Source of the DNA: Micromonospora sp. H61
Lineage (GTDB): Bacteria > Actinomycetota > Actinomycetes > Mycobacteriales > Micromonosporaceae
Direction of reading: 5' to 3'
DNA: 48,857 nt
Assembly: GCF_018070325.1 (NCBI RefSeq)
Contig: NZ_JAGPXY010000048.1
Span: 1-48,857 of the forward strand
Shown: in pieces, positions 1-8,440 of the stretch
Position numbering within the stretch: the stretch's first letter is position 1
Layout of the letters: each line of letters begins with the position of its first letter
The notes under the pieces: model-generated
The model's database searches: none
Told to the model about the DNA's origin: nothing
Seen by the model: only the letters and a program-made list of their open reading frames with translations
Translations under genes and position numbers: made by a program

Positions 1-100
1 AGGGGAAACGCCCGGTTACATTCCGAACCCGGAAGCTAAGCCCTCCAGCGCCGATGGTACTGCACTCGTGAGGGTGTGGGAGAGTAGGACGCCGCCGGAC
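1..100 (+). rRNA. rrf: 5S ribosomal RNA, 3' part (5' end cut by window)
   Basis: The sequence has the conserved 5S features: the segment reading CCGAACCCGGAAGCTAAG near 25-42, the CGCCGATGGTACTGC block near 49-63, and the terminal GGGAGAGTAGGACGCCGCC near 78-96. About 18 bases of the 5' end lie before the window. The 3' end is set by analogy with actinobacterial 5S genes and could be off by a few bases. The 16S and 23S genes of this operon should lie just upstream, outside the window. Confidence 0.95.
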
Positions 101-108
101 AATCTTCC

Positions 109-164
109 AGATTAGGCCACCCCCACCCGGGGGTGGCCTAATCTGCGTCTGCCCCCCTTTTTTT
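109..164 (+). terminator. Rho-independent terminator of the rRNA operon
   Basis: A perfect 16-bp stem (109-124 with 129-144) and an ACCC loop are followed by a run of seven T at 158-164. It lies about ten bases after the 5S RNA, where an rrn terminator is expected. The T run starts some 13 nt after the stem, so it may be a composite signal. Confidence 0.9.
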
Positions 165-256
165 GGGTGGTCTTTCCCTGATAGGGGGCATCCGATGACT
201 TTGAGACGCCGGGAACGGGGTTCAGGGCGCCGAACCCGGTCTGCGGTCTGGGCGGG

Positions 257-943
257 TCAGTTTCGGGTCTGCATGCCGTCGCGCAGGTTGCGCAGCAGGC
301 CGCCGGCGTCGCTGACCGCCCGGCCCGGGAACATCGCCATGACCACGCTGCCGTGGTCGGCCCAGCCGCACACCGCGAAGTCCCCGCCCTCGCCGCTGGT
401 GCTGCCACACTTCAGCACCCCGCCGAGATCGCCCGCGGGCAGCTCCCGCAGACCGTTCACCGCACCGGTCTCGTCCGACATCAGGCGGAAGAGGCTGTCC
501 AGGTCCCGTTCCGGCTGCCAGAGCAGAGTGGTGCCCCCGAAGATGAGCACGGAGCGCTTGTCGTCGGCCGGATCGCGGTAGACAGTGCCGAAACTGCGGT
601 CCAGTTCGATGTTCGCCGCCAGACCGCTACGCAGATAGTCGGCAGTGCTCTTCGCCCGCTCGCTGTCGTCGCGGGTCAGACCCGCCACCCGATCGGGTGA
701 GGCCAGTTGGGTGTCCTTCTGCTGCGCCACCCGCCACCCACCGACACCGAGCACGCCGGCACCGGCGAGACCGACCACCAGTGCGACGGTCCAACCGATC
801 TTGCGGCGGCGTGACCAGCCGCTGGGCCGCTCGTCGGGGTCGCCTCCGGAGTCCCGGGTGCTCAGCTGGATCGGCTCTTCGGTCAGCTCGACCGGCTCGC
901 GGCCGCCGTCGCGCGACCGCTCGGTGAGATGTGCGTCGGACAT
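257..943 (-). CDS. Membrane-anchored protein of unknown function, paralogue of the 13438-14796 gene
   Basis: This is a 228-residue protein. It has an acidic cytoplasmic N-terminus, a basic cluster (SRRRK) at about 44-48, one membrane segment at about 49-70 and an extracytoplasmic C-terminal domain. The ATG at 943 is chosen because a TACGGT -10 element lies 7 nt upstream, which suggests a leaderless mRNA. The C-terminal domain carries FGTVY, VLIFGGT, a CG...VCGWADHGSV stretch with two cysteines, and a final LLRNLRDG. The same order of motifs occurs in the proline-rich protein at 13438-14796, so the two share a domain. It is divergent from valS. I do not recognise a function. Confidence 0.8.
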   Translation of the reverse strand: MSDAHLTERSRDGGREPVELTEEPIQLSTRDSGGDPDERPSGWSRRRKIGWTVALVVGLAGAGVLGVGGWRVAQQKDTQLASPDRVAGLTRDDSERAKSTADYLRSGLAANIELDRSFGTVYRDPADDKRSVLIFGGTTLLWQPERDLDSLFRLMSDETGAVNGLRELPAGDLGGVLKCGSTSGEGGDFAVCGWADHGSVVMAMFPGRAVSDAGGLLRNLRDGMQTRN

Positions 944-950
944 AGCCGAC

Positions 951-956
951 ACCGTA
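951..956 (-). promoter_or_regulatory. -10 element for the 257-943 gene (leaderless start)
   Basis: On the minus strand the sequence is TACGGT, 7 nt before the ATG at 943. It fits the actinobacterial TANNNT -10 hexamer and places the transcription start at or next to the start codon. No clear -35 is visible. Confidence 0.5.
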
Positions 957-1000
957 CGCGAACGGCAGGTGGCGCACGTCAGGTCTGCGGAAGCCCTCCG

Positions 1001-1006
1001 TAGACT
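1001..1006 (+). promoter_or_regulatory. -10 element for valS (leaderless start)
   Basis: TAGACT lies 6 nt before the GTG start of valS, and no Shine-Dalgarno sequence lies between them. This is the geometry of a leaderless transcript. Confidence 0.55.
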
Positions 1007-1012
1007 TGTCCG

Positions 1013-3631
1013 GTGACCGAGAGACTGGATGCCCGACGCCCCGACGCCCCGACCCTTGCCGGCCAGTACCAGCCCGGTGAGGTAGAGCAGCGACGGTACG
1101 AGCAGTGGGTAGCCGGCGGGCACTTCCGGGCCTCCGCCGACAGCGACAAGCCCCCCTTCACCATCGTCATCCCGCCGCCGAACGTCACCGGCTCACTGCA
1201 CATGGGCCACGCGTTCGAGCACACGCTGATGGACGCGTTGACCCGGCGTAAGCGGATGCAGGGCTTCGAGGCGCTGTGGCTGCCGGGCATGGACCACGCC
1301 GGCATCGCCACCCAGAACCTGGTCGAGCGTCAGCTCGCCGCAGAGGGTCTGTCCCGGCACGATCTCGGCCGGGAGAAGTTCGTCGAGCGGGTCTGGCAGT
1401 GGAAGGCCGAGTCCGGTGGCGCCATCCTCGGCCAAATGCGCCGCCTCGGCGACTCCGTCGACTGGGACCGCGAGCGCTTCACCATGGACGCGGGGCTGAC
1501 CCGCGCCGTCCAGACGATCTTCAAGAAGCTCTTCGACGACGGCCTGATCTACCGGGCCAACCGGATCATCAACTGGTGTCCGCGCTGCCTCACGGCGCTC
1601 TCCGACATCGAGGTCGAGCACACCGACGACGACGGCGAGCTGATCTCGATCCGCTACAGCGACGAGGTCGTGGTGGCCACCACCCGGGCCGAGACGATGC
1701 TCGGCGACACCGCCGTGGCCGTGCACCCCGACGACGAGCGCTACCAGCACCTGATCGGCACCGAGGTCGAGCTGCCATTGACCGGCCGCCGGATCCCGAT
1801 CGTCGCCGACGCGCACGTCGACCCGTCCTTCGGCACCGGCATGGTCAAGGTGACGCCGGCCCACGACCCGAACGACTTCGAGATCGGCCAGCGGCACGAC
1901 CTGCCCGCGCTGACCGTGATGGACGAGCGCGGTGTGATCACCGTGCCCGGCCCGTTCGAGGGGTTGGACCGGTTCGAGGCGCGACCCGCGATCGTGGCGG
2001 CGTTGCGGGAGCAGGGCCTGATCGTCGCCGAGAAGCGCCCGTACGTGCACGCGGTCGGGCACTGCTCGCGGTGCAAGACGACCGTCGAGCCGCGGCTGTC
2101 GCTGCAGTGGTTCGTCAACACCGCCCCGCTGGCCCAGGCCGCGGGTGACGCGGTGCGCGACGGCCGGGTGCGCATCGAGCCGGCCGAGCTGGCCAAGCGT
2201 TACTTCGCCTGGGTCGACAACATGCACGACTGGTGCATCTCCCGGCAACTGTGGTGGGGGCACCGCATCCCGGTCTGGTACGGCCCGGCGGGGGAGATCG
2301 TCTGCGTCGGCCCCGACGAGGCGCCGCCGACCGGCGAGGGCTGGCACCAGGACGAGGACGTCCTGGACACCTGGTTCTCCAGCGGCCTGTGGCCGTTCTC
2401 CACACTGGGCTGGCCCGAGCAGACCCCGGACCTGGCGAAGTTCTACCCGACCAGCGTGCTGGTCACCGGGTACGACATCCTGTTCTTCTGGGTCGCCCGG
2501 ATGATGATGTTCGGCCTCTACGCGATGGACGGCCGGCCGCCCTTCGACGTGGTCGCGCTGCACGGCATGGTCCGCGACCAGTTCGGCAAGAAGATGTCGA
2601 AGTCGTTCGGCAACGTGGTCGACCCGCTGGACTGGATCGACCGGTACGGCGCCGACGCCACCCGGTTCACCCTGGCGCGGGGCGCGAACCCCGGCCAGGA
2701 CGTCCCGGTCAGCGAGGAGTGGTGCCAGGGCTCCCGCAACTTCTGCAACAAGCTCTGGAACGCCACCCGGTTCGCCCTGATGAACGGCGCGCACACCAGT
2801 GGCGACCTGCCCCCCACCGAGCAGCTCTCCACCGTCGACCGGTGGATCCTGTCCCGGTTGGCGCACGTCACCGCCGAGGTCGACGAGCAGTTCGAGGCGT
2901 ACGAGTTCGCCAAGGTGTGCGACCTGCTGTACCACTTCGCCTGGGACGACGTCTGTGACTGGTACGTCGAGCTGAGCAAGCCGGTGCTCGCCGAGGGCGG
3001 TGAGCGCGCGGAGGCCAGCCGTCGGGTGCTCGGGCACGTGCTCGACCAGCTACTGAGGCTGTTGCACCCGGTCATCCCGTTCGTCACCGAGGAGCTGTGG
3101 CTCGCGCTGACCGGCGGCGAGACGGTGCAGGCCGCCGCCTGGCCGGTGGCCGACCGGTCGCTGGTCGACGACGCCGCCGAGGCCGAGCTGGTCGGCGTGC
3201 AGCGGGTGGTCACCGAGATCCGTCGGTTCCGTTCCGACCAGGGGCTGCGCCCCACGCAGCGGGTGGCTGCCCGCCTGGACGGGCTGTCCGGCGCGGGTAT
3301 CGCTGCCCACGAGCCGCTGATCCGTTCGCTGGTCCGGTTGGATCCGGCCGGTGACGACTTCCAGGCCAGCGCCACGTTGGCCATGCCCGGCGCGGTCGGT
3401 GTCGCGTTGGACACCCGGGGGTCGATCGACGTGGGTGCCGAGCGGGCCCGGCTGACGAAGGACCGCGCGGCAGCCGAGAAGGAGGTCGCGCAGGCCCGGG
3501 CGAAGCTCGACAACCCTGCCTTCATCGGCAAGGCCCCCGAGCCGGTGGTCGCGAAGATCCGCGACCGGCTCGCCACCGCCGAGGCCGACCTGGTCCGGAT
3601 CAACGCTGCTCTGGAGACACTGCCCTCGTGA
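1013..3631 (+). CDS. valS: Valine--tRNA ligase (ValRS)
   Basis: Class I aminoacyl-tRNA synthetase that charges tRNA-Val in the cytoplasm. The 872-residue protein has the HIGH-type motif HMGH at 63-66 inside NVTGSLHMGHAFEHT, and KMSKS at 527-531 inside GKKMSKSFGN. The CP1 editing domain shows TTRAETMLGDTAVAVHP. A C-terminal coiled-coil tail follows, with VGAERARLTKDRAAAEKEVA and the LDNPAFIGKAPEPVV segment typical of bacterial ValRS. The GTG at 1013 is preferred because TAGACT lies 6 nt upstream. Its stop overlaps the folC start by four bases (GTGA), so translation is probably coupled. No T-box was seen upstream of it, in contrast to ileS. Confidence 0.98.
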   Translation: MTERLDARRPDAPTLAGQYQPGEVEQRRYEQWVAGGHFRASADSDKPPFTIVIPPPNVTGSLHMGHAFEHTLMDALTRRKRMQGFEALWLPGMDHAGIATQNLVERQLAAEGLSRHDLGREKFVERVWQWKAESGGAILGQMRRLGDSVDWDRERFTMDAGLTRAVQTIFKKLFDDGLIYRANRIINWCPRCLTALSDIEVEHTDDDGELISIRYSDEVVVATTRAETMLGDTAVAVHPDDERYQHLIGTEVELPLTGRRIPIVADAHVDPSFGTGMVKVTPAHDPNDFEIGQRHDLPALTVMDERGVITVPGPFEGLDRFEARPAIVAALREQGLIVAEKRPYVHAVGHCSRCKTTVEPRLSLQWFVNTAPLAQAAGDAVRDGRVRIEPAELAKRYFAWVDNMHDWCISRQLWWGHRIPVWYGPAGEIVCVGPDEAPPTGEGWHQDEDVLDTWFSSGLWPFSTLGWPEQTPDLAKFYPTSVLVTGYDILFFWVARMMMFGLYAMDGRPPFDVVALHGMVRDQFGKKMSKSFGNVVDPLDWIDRYGADATRFTLARGANPGQDVPVSEEWCQGSRNFCNKLWNATRFALMNGAHTSGDLPPTEQLSTVDRWILSRLAHVTAEVDEQFEAYEFAKVCDLLYHFAWDDVCDWYVELSKPVLAEGGERAEASRRVLGHVLDQLLRLLHPVIPFVTEELWLALTGGETVQAAAWPVADRSLVDDAAEAELVGVQRVVTEIRRFRSDQGLRPTQRVAARLDGLSGAGIAAHEPLIRSLVRLDPAGDDFQASATLAMPGAVGVALDTRGSIDVGAERARLTKDRAAAEKEVAQARAKLDNPAFIGKAPEPVVAKIRDRLATAEADLVRINAALETLPS

Positions 3632-4962
3632 CCGACCGTACCGAATTCGCCGCCGTCGAGGCCGAGCTGAACGCCCGTGGCTTCACCCGCATGGTCTTCG
3701 AGCTGGACCGGATCGAGTCGCTGCTCGACCTGCTCGGCAGCCCGCAGCGGGCGTACCCGGCGATCCACCTGACCGGCACCAACGGCAAGACCTCCACCGC
3801 CCGGATGATCGATTCGCTGTTGCGGGCGCACGGGCTGCACACCGGGCGGTACACCAGCCCGCACCTGGAGACCGTCCGGGAGCGGATCAGTCTGGACGGG
3901 GAGCCGGTCAGCGAGGAACGGTTCGCGTCGGTGTACCGGGAGATCAAACCGCTGGCCGAGCTGGTCGACGCGCGGTCGGACGAGCCCCTGACGTACTTCG
4001 ACATGACCACCGCGCTGGCGTTCGCCACCTTCGCCGACGCGCCGGTCGACATCGCTGTGGTCGAGGTGGGCCTCGGCGGTGCCGAGGACGCCACGAACGT
4101 CCTCCAGGCCGGGGTCTGTGTGATCACCCCGATCGGGCTGGACCACACCGAGTGGCTCGGTGACACGCTTCAGGACATCGCGCTGGCCAAGGCCGGCATC
4201 ATCCACCCGGGAGCCACAGTGATCTCGGCGGCCCAGGAGGAGGAGGCCGCTGGCCCCCTCCTCGAACGCTGCGCCGAGGTCGGGGCCACCATCGCCCGGG
4301 AGGGCGGCGAGTTCGGCGTGCTGGGTCGGGCGGTCGCGGTCGGCGGTCAGGTGCTCACCCTGCAGGGGCTGGGTGGCGTGTACGACGACGTGTTCATTCC
4401 GCTGCACGGTGCCCACCAGGCGCAGAACGCGGCAATGGCGCTCGCCGCCGTGGAGGCGTTCCTGGGCGCGGGGGCTCGACGTCAGCTGGACATCGAGGCA
4501 GTCCGGGAGGGCTTCGCCTCGACCAGCTCCCCGGGTCGGCTGGAGCGGGTCCGCAACGCCCCGACCATCCTGCTGGACGGTGCGCACAACCCGCACGGCA
4601 TGAAGGCCACAGTCACCGCGCTCCAGGAGGAGTTCGCGTTCAGCAAGCTGGTGGCCGTGATCGGCGTACTGGCCGACAAGGACGCGGAAGCGCTGCTGGA
4701 GCTGCTGGAACCGGTGGTCGACCAGGTGGTGGTCACCCGCAACAGCTCGCCACGGGCGATGCCGACGGAGGAACTCGCCGCGCTGGCCGGCGAGATCTTC
4801 GGCGACGAGCGGGTGGCCTCGGCCGAGGAGATGCCGGACGCGATCGAGCTGGCGGTGGCGATGGCCGAGGAGGACGTCCCCGGTGAGTTGAGCGGGGTCG
4901 GGGTGCTGGTCACGGGGTCCGTGGTGACTGTCGCCGACGCGCGCCGGCTGTTGAAGCGATGA
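3628..4962 (+). CDS. folC: Bifunctional folylpolyglutamate synthase/dihydrofolate synthase
   Basis: Mur-ligase-family enzyme that adds glutamate to dihydropteroate or folates with ATP. The 444-residue length is normal. The ATP-binding loop TGTNGKTST is at 49-57. Other Mur/FolC signatures are the TSPHLETVRERI segment, VEVGLGGAEDATN, ITPIGLDHTEWLG, and the C-terminal LLDGAHNPHG, the substrate and ATP site. The start is a GTG overlapping the valS stop, and the ATGA overlap at the end leads into the DUF4233 gene, so valS, folC and the DUF4233 gene form one operon. valS-folC is a common actinobacterial pairing. Confidence 0.96.
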   Translation: MTDRTEFAAVEAELNARGFTRMVFELDRIESLLDLLGSPQRAYPAIHLTGTNGKTSTARMIDSLLRAHGLHTGRYTSPHLETVRERISLDGEPVSEERFASVYREIKPLAELVDARSDEPLTYFDMTTALAFATFADAPVDIAVVEVGLGGAEDATNVLQAGVCVITPIGLDHTEWLGDTLQDIALAKAGIIHPGATVISAAQEEEAAGPLLERCAEVGATIAREGGEFGVLGRAVAVGGQVLTLQGLGGVYDDVFIPLHGAHQAQNAAMALAAVEAFLGAGARRQLDIEAVREGFASTSSPGRLERVRNAPTILLDGAHNPHGMKATVTALQEEFAFSKLVAVIGVLADKDAEALLELLEPVVDQVVVTRNSSPRAMPTEELAALAGEIFGDERVASAEEMPDAIELAVAMAEEDVPGELSGVGVLVTGSVVTVADARRLLKR

Positions 4963-5393
4963 CCAGCCCGGAGCGGGACCCGCACCCCACCGAGGACCCG
5001 ACCGGCCCGCCGGTCGAGCAGCCGGTGGGGGAGGAGCCCACGGCCGGGCAGCCGCGACGCTCCGGGTTGCGCAACCCGGAGCGGGCGGTACGCGGTCTCG
5101 GTGCTGGCACGCTCAGCCTGGAGGCGCTGGTGCTGTTGCTGGCGATCCAGCCGATCCGGGTGGTCGGCGGTGACCTCGGCGGCGCCGCGATCGGTGCGGT
5201 GGTGGCACTGGCGGTGGCCGCCGTGGTGCTCGCCGGCATGATGCGTCGCCAGTGGGCCTGGAACGCCGGCACCGTGCTCCAGGGCCTGCTGTTGCTGGGC
5301 GGTCTGCTGCACTGGTCGCTGCTCGGGCTGGGCATCATCTTCGCCCTGGTCTGGGCGTACGCGTTGCACGTTCGCCGCGTCATTCTCGGCTGA
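4959..5393 (+). CDS. DUF4233 family integral membrane protein
   Basis: This is a 144-residue protein with a hydrophilic N-terminal 40 residues rich in Pro and Glu, followed by about four hydrophobic segments (LSLEALVLLLAIQPI, GAVVALAVAAVVLAG, VLQGLLLLGGLLHWSLLGLG, IFALVWAYALHV). The pattern and its position directly after folC match the DUF4233 family, whose role is unknown. The start codon overlaps the folC stop (ATGA), so it is translated as the last gene of the valS operon. Confidence 0.88.
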   Translation: MTSPERDPHPTEDPTGPPVEQPVGEEPTAGQPRRSGLRNPERAVRGLGAGTLSLEALVLLLAIQPIRVVGGDLGGAAIGAVVALAVAAVVLAGMMRRQWAWNAGTVLQGLLLLGGLLHWSLLGLGIIFALVWAYALHVRRVILG

Positions 5394-5430
5394 CGCCGGA
5401 CCCGGTCGCGCCGTCCGAAGGCGGGCCGGG

Positions 5431-6957
5431 TCAGGCGTCGGCGCGTTCGCGCCACTGGGTGAGGGCGACGCCGTGGCCATCCGGGTCGCGGAAGGCCGCC
5501 GCCCACCCCTCCAGCTTGGTGCCCCGGTTGACCACCCGGGGCGCGTACGTGAAGCGGACGCCCGACTCGCGCAACCGCTCGTACGCCGCCTCGATGTCGC
5601 TCACCTCAAGGTTGACGTGCACGAGTCGGCGGCTGATGGGTGCCGCCCCGGTCACCTCGCGCAGGACGATCCGGGTCGACCCGGAGGCCAGGACGGCGTT
5701 GTGGGCACCCTGGTCGACCTCGCTGAAGCCGAGCACGTCGCGGTAGAAATTGAGCGACCGGGGCAGGTCGGTGACCAGCAGGGTGAGGCCCACCCCGCTG
5801 ATCGGCGCGGCCGGGTCCGCGGCCGAGTCGGCGTCGAACCCGAAGACCGCCTGGTCCAGTTCCTCGTCGATCGCGGTCGTGCGTGCGGCCCCGGTCGGGG
5901 AGGGATCGTCCAGCGGAAGGTCGAGTGGGTCCAGCGGGTCGGCCGCTCCCGGGCCGGACCGCTGCACGGGCGGTGGGTCGAAGCGCTGCGCGGGCGGCGG
6001 GTCGAAGCGCTGTGCGCTGGGCTGCTCGACGGGGTCCTCGGCGGGTGGGGCGGTCGTGCCGCTCTGCTCCGAAGCGTCGAACCGGTCGGCGGCGGGCTCG
6101 TCGAAGCGCTCCTCGGCGGGCGGGCGCGGTGCCGGGGTGGTTGCCCGTCGAGGCAGCCCACCGGCCTGCGGCTCGACGACGACGCCCTCCAACACCACCG
6201 GACCACCGGGGCTCTGGTGCATCACCACGGGTTCGCGCTCCTCGGGCACGACGCCCGGGTCGTCGCGCCTGAGATCGTCGCGCCGGAGGTCGGCGCGCGA
6301 AGGGTCGGTGCGCAGCGGGTCACCGAGCGGGTCGCGGAACGGGTCACCGACCGGATCCCGGAACGGGTCACCGACCGGGTCACCGACCGGGTCACGGAAG
6401 TCGTCGCGGAAGTCCTCGTCGGGTGCGCGGTCGGCCCACGGCGGCGCGTCCTGCTGGATCAACAGCTCGTCCATCGCCTCCGCGTCGGCGAACTCCGGTG
6501 GGAGATCGGCGACGGCAGCGGCGGTCTCGGCATGGGTAGACACCTCGTCCCAGAGGACCTTGACGTGCCGCTGGTCGTCCAACGCGACCCGGATCGGCAG
6601 GGTCTGGCCCAGCGACGGCCACTTGGAGACCGGCACTCTCGGCTCGATGATCTTCTTGGACCGCGGCGGCAGACCAGGGGCGTCAATCACCAGTTGCAGT
6701 TCGCAGCGGCCGAACGCGTACTGGGTGGGTGGTTCGGAGGCGCTGTGCACGTGCCCGACGCCGACGACCCACGTGCGACCGCCGCCGCGTACGGTCGCCA
6801 GCGCGATCGCCAGCACCAGCAGGGCGACCCCGAGGGCCACGATGGCCCAACTCGTCATGCCGAGCCCGAACAGGACGACGAACGTGGCCACGGTGCCCAG
6901 CACCGCGCCGATCAGCTTGCGTACCGGCGCGATGGGTCGGTTCCCGCCATTCGCCAC
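5431..6957 (-). CDS. Membrane protein with repeat-rich linker and C-terminal VOC (glyoxalase-like) domain
   Basis: The 508-residue protein has two hydrophobic segments near residues 15-55 (LIGAVLGTVATFVVLFGLGM, AIVALGVALLVLAIALAT). A conserved-looking soluble region follows to about 155. Next is a disordered linker with DPVGDPFRDP-type repeats and Pro/Glu/Arg-rich stretches. From about 386 there is a VOC domain (GVGLTLLVTDLPRSLNFYRDVLGF, ending with FRDPDGHGVALTQW). The GTG start has GGAGG six bases upstream. The VOC domain probably binds a small ligand or metal, but the substrate is not evident. The membrane plus VOC combination could reflect an old fusion of two genes. The gene is convergent with the valS operon and divergent from ndk. 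Confidence 0.85.
   Translation of the reverse strand: MANGGNRPIAPVRKLIGAVLGTVATFVVLFGLGMTSWAIVALGVALLVLAIALATVRGGGRTWVVGVGHVHSASEPPTQYAFGRCELQLVIDAPGLPPRSKKIIEPRVPVSKWPSLGQTLPIRVALDDQRHVKVLWDEVSTHAETAAAVADLPPEFADAEAMDELLIQQDAPPWADRAPDEDFRDDFRDPVGDPVGDPFRDPVGDPFRDPLGDPLRTDPSRADLRRDDLRRDDPGVVPEEREPVVMHQSPGGPVVLEGVVVEPQAGGLPRRATTPAPRPPAEERFDEPAADRFDASEQSGTTAPPAEDPVEQPSAQRFDPPPAQRFDPPPVQRSGPGAADPLDPLDLPLDDPSPTGAARTTAIDEELDQAVFGFDADSAADPAAPISGVGLTLLVTDLPRSLNFYRDVLGFSEVDQGAHNAVLASGSTRIVLREVTGAAPISRRLVHVNLEVSDIEAAYERLRESGVRFTYAPRVVNRGTKLEGWAAAFRDPDGHGVALTQWRERADA
6315..6410. repeat. Short tandem repeat (12-bp unit) inside the VOC-fusion gene
   Basis: A unit close to GGGTCACCGACC recurs in tandem with variants carrying GGAACG or GGATCCC. 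On the minus strand it encodes repeated RDPVGDP/FRDP peptides in the linker. The repeat length is a multiple of three, so changes in copy number keep the reading frame. Confidence 0.75.
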
Positions 6958-7046
6958 AGTGGACCTCCCGGGGTCAGGACCAGGCTAGGCCGGATCGGCC
7001 ACCGGGGGAAAGACCGGCCGCCGCGCCGGCGCCGGGACCGGGTCGC

Positions 7047-7052
7047 TAGGCT
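7047..7052 (+). promoter_or_regulatory. Candidate -10 element for ndk
   Basis: TAGGCT matches TANNNT and lies about 45 nt before the ndk start, leaving a short leader with an AGGAGG ribosome binding site. The -35 is not clear. Confidence 0.4.
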
Positions 7053-7098
7053 GACCGTACCGATCCGCAGCGTTCAGCGCGTACAGGAGGAACCCAGC

Positions 7099-7524
7099 GT
7101 GTCCAGCAACAGCCCGGATGAGCGCAGCCTCGTTCTGATCAAGCCCGACGCGGTCCGCCGCGGCCTGGTCGGCGAGGTCCTCTCCCGCTTCGAGCGCAAG
7201 GGGCTGCGGATCGACGCGATGGCGCACCGGACGATGGATGCCGCGCTCGCCGACGAGCACTACGCCGAGCACGTCGACAAGGCGTTCTACCCGCCGCTGA
7301 AGGACTTCATGACCGGCGGCCCGCTGGTCGCCCTGGTGCTCTCCGGCGACCAGGTCATCGACGTGGTCCGCGGGCTGGTCGGCGCCACTGACGGACGCAA
7401 GGCCGCCGCCGGCACCATCCGGGGTGACCTCTCGCTGTCCAACCGGGAGAACCTGGTGCACGCCTCCGACTCGACGGACAGCGCCAAGCGCGAGATCGCG
7501 CTCTGGTTCCCCGAGCTGGGCTGA
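7099..7524 (+). CDS. ndk: Nucleoside diphosphate kinase
   Basis: Transfers the terminal phosphate from NTPs to NDPs through a phosphohistidine. The 141-residue length is typical of bacterial Ndk. The N-terminal ERSLVLIKPDAVRRGLVGE and the active-site NLVHASDS (His121) are diagnostic. The start is a GTG with AGGAGG at 7085-7090, eight bases upstream. The open frame extends far upstream, but that stretch is antisense to the VOC gene and is not coding. The gene appears to be monocistronic. Confidence 0.97.
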   Translation: MSSNSPDERSLVLIKPDAVRRGLVGEVLSRFERKGLRIDAMAHRTMDAALADEHYAEHVDKAFYPPLKDFMTGGPLVALVLSGDQVIDVVRGLVGATDGRKAAAGTIRGDLSLSNRENLVHASDSTDSAKREIALWFPELG

Positions 7525-7561
7525 CGCCCACCGGCCCGGTGCCGACCGACGACGCCCGGGT

Positions 7562-8440
7562 TCAGCCGACCGCCGGCACCTTCGCCGGGTTGCCGACCAC
7601 GTAGATCCCGGTGATCCGTCCGTCGGCCGCCGCGATGGTCAGCGTGTACCGACTGCCGTCCGCGCGGGTGATCAACATCGCCGGTTCCCCGTTGAGCTCG
7701 ACCGGATCCATCGCCACTCGGTGACGCGGGCCGTACACCCCGGCGTAGAACCGGGCGATCCGGTCGGCGCCGGTGACCGGGTTGAGGGCGGCCCGCGCCC
7801 GGCCGCCGCCGTCGTTCCACGCGGTGGCGTCGGCGGCCACCAGGTCGGTGAGCCTCGCCAGGTCACCGTCGCGGGCGGCGGCGAGAAACGCGTCCAGCAG
7901 CCGCTCCCGCTCTGGGCGGCTCGCCGTGAACCGACGCTGCTCCTGCCGTACCCGCGCGGTCGCCCGGTGGTACAGCTGCCGACAGTCGGCGACGGACCGG
8001 TCCAGGATCTCGGCGATCTCCGCGTACGGCAGATCGAAGGCCGTGTGCAGGACGTACACCGCCCGCTCCGGCGGGGTGAGCCGCTCCAGGACGTGCAGCA
8101 ACGCGGTGGAGAGCGAGTCGCGTAGCTCCACCCGGTCCAACGGCCCGAACGGCGAGGGCGCGGTCGGCACCGGCTCGGGCAGCCACGTCCCGACGTACGT
8201 CTCGCGGGCCGCCTGCCGGGCGCGCAGCCGGTCCAGGGCCAGCCGGGTGACCACCCGGGACAAGTACCGGCGCGGCTCCTCGACGCGGGCCCGGTCCACA
8301 CCCAGCCAGCGCAGGTACGCCTCCTGGAGCACGTCCTCCGCGTCGTGCCGGCTGCCGAGCAGGCGGTACGCGAGCCCAAGCAGCATCGGCCGGTGCGCCT
8401 CGAGCGCACCGGCCGCGTCCGCTGCCGCCTCGGTGGTCAC
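7562..8440 (-). CDS. sigJ: ECF41-family RNA polymerase sigma factor (SigJ-like) with C-terminal SnoaL-like domain
   Basis: This is a 292-residue extracytoplasmic-function sigma factor. Sigma-2 shows AYRLLGSRHDAEDVLQEAYLRW and sigma-4 shows LTPPERAVYVLHTAFDLPYAEIAEIL. The linker WLPEP, then DGGGR and the terminal GNPAKV, are the marks of ECF41, whose SnoaL/NTF2-like C-terminal domain tunes activity in place of a classical anti-sigma factor. The GTG at 8440 overlaps the stop of the upstream decarboxylase-like gene (GTGA), so I prefer it to the ATG at 8488. The symbol sigJ is given by similarity to mycobacterial SigJ; the family call is firmer than the symbol. Confidence 0.93.
   Translation of the reverse strand: MTTEAAADAAGALEAHRPMLLGLAYRLLGSRHDAEDVLQEAYLRWLGVDRARVEEPRRYLSRVVTRLALDRLRARQAARETYVGTWLPEPVPTAPSPFGPLDRVELRDSLSTALLHVLERLTPPERAVYVLHTAFDLPYAEIAEILDRSVADCRQLYHRATARVRQEQRRFTASRPERERLLDAFLAAARDGDLARLTDLVAADATAWNDGGGRARAALNPVTGADRIARFYAGVYGPRHRVAMDPVELNGEPAMLITRADGSRYTLTIAAADGRITGIYVVGNPAKVPAVG

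Noticed and set aside
1..1012. tRNA genes after the 5S rRNA
   Set aside because: No cloverleaf with a GTTCGANTC-type T arm was seen between the terminator and valS, or elsewhere in the intergenic regions.
6315..6410. Tandem repeat considered as a CRISPR array
   Set aside because: The repeat unit is about 12 bp without unique spacers, lies within a coding frame and has no cas genes nearby.
5473..7098. Upstream in-frame extension of ndk to about 680 residues
   Set aside because: The extension is antisense to the VOC-domain gene. Ndk homologues start at the GTG at 7099, which has an AGGAGG site.
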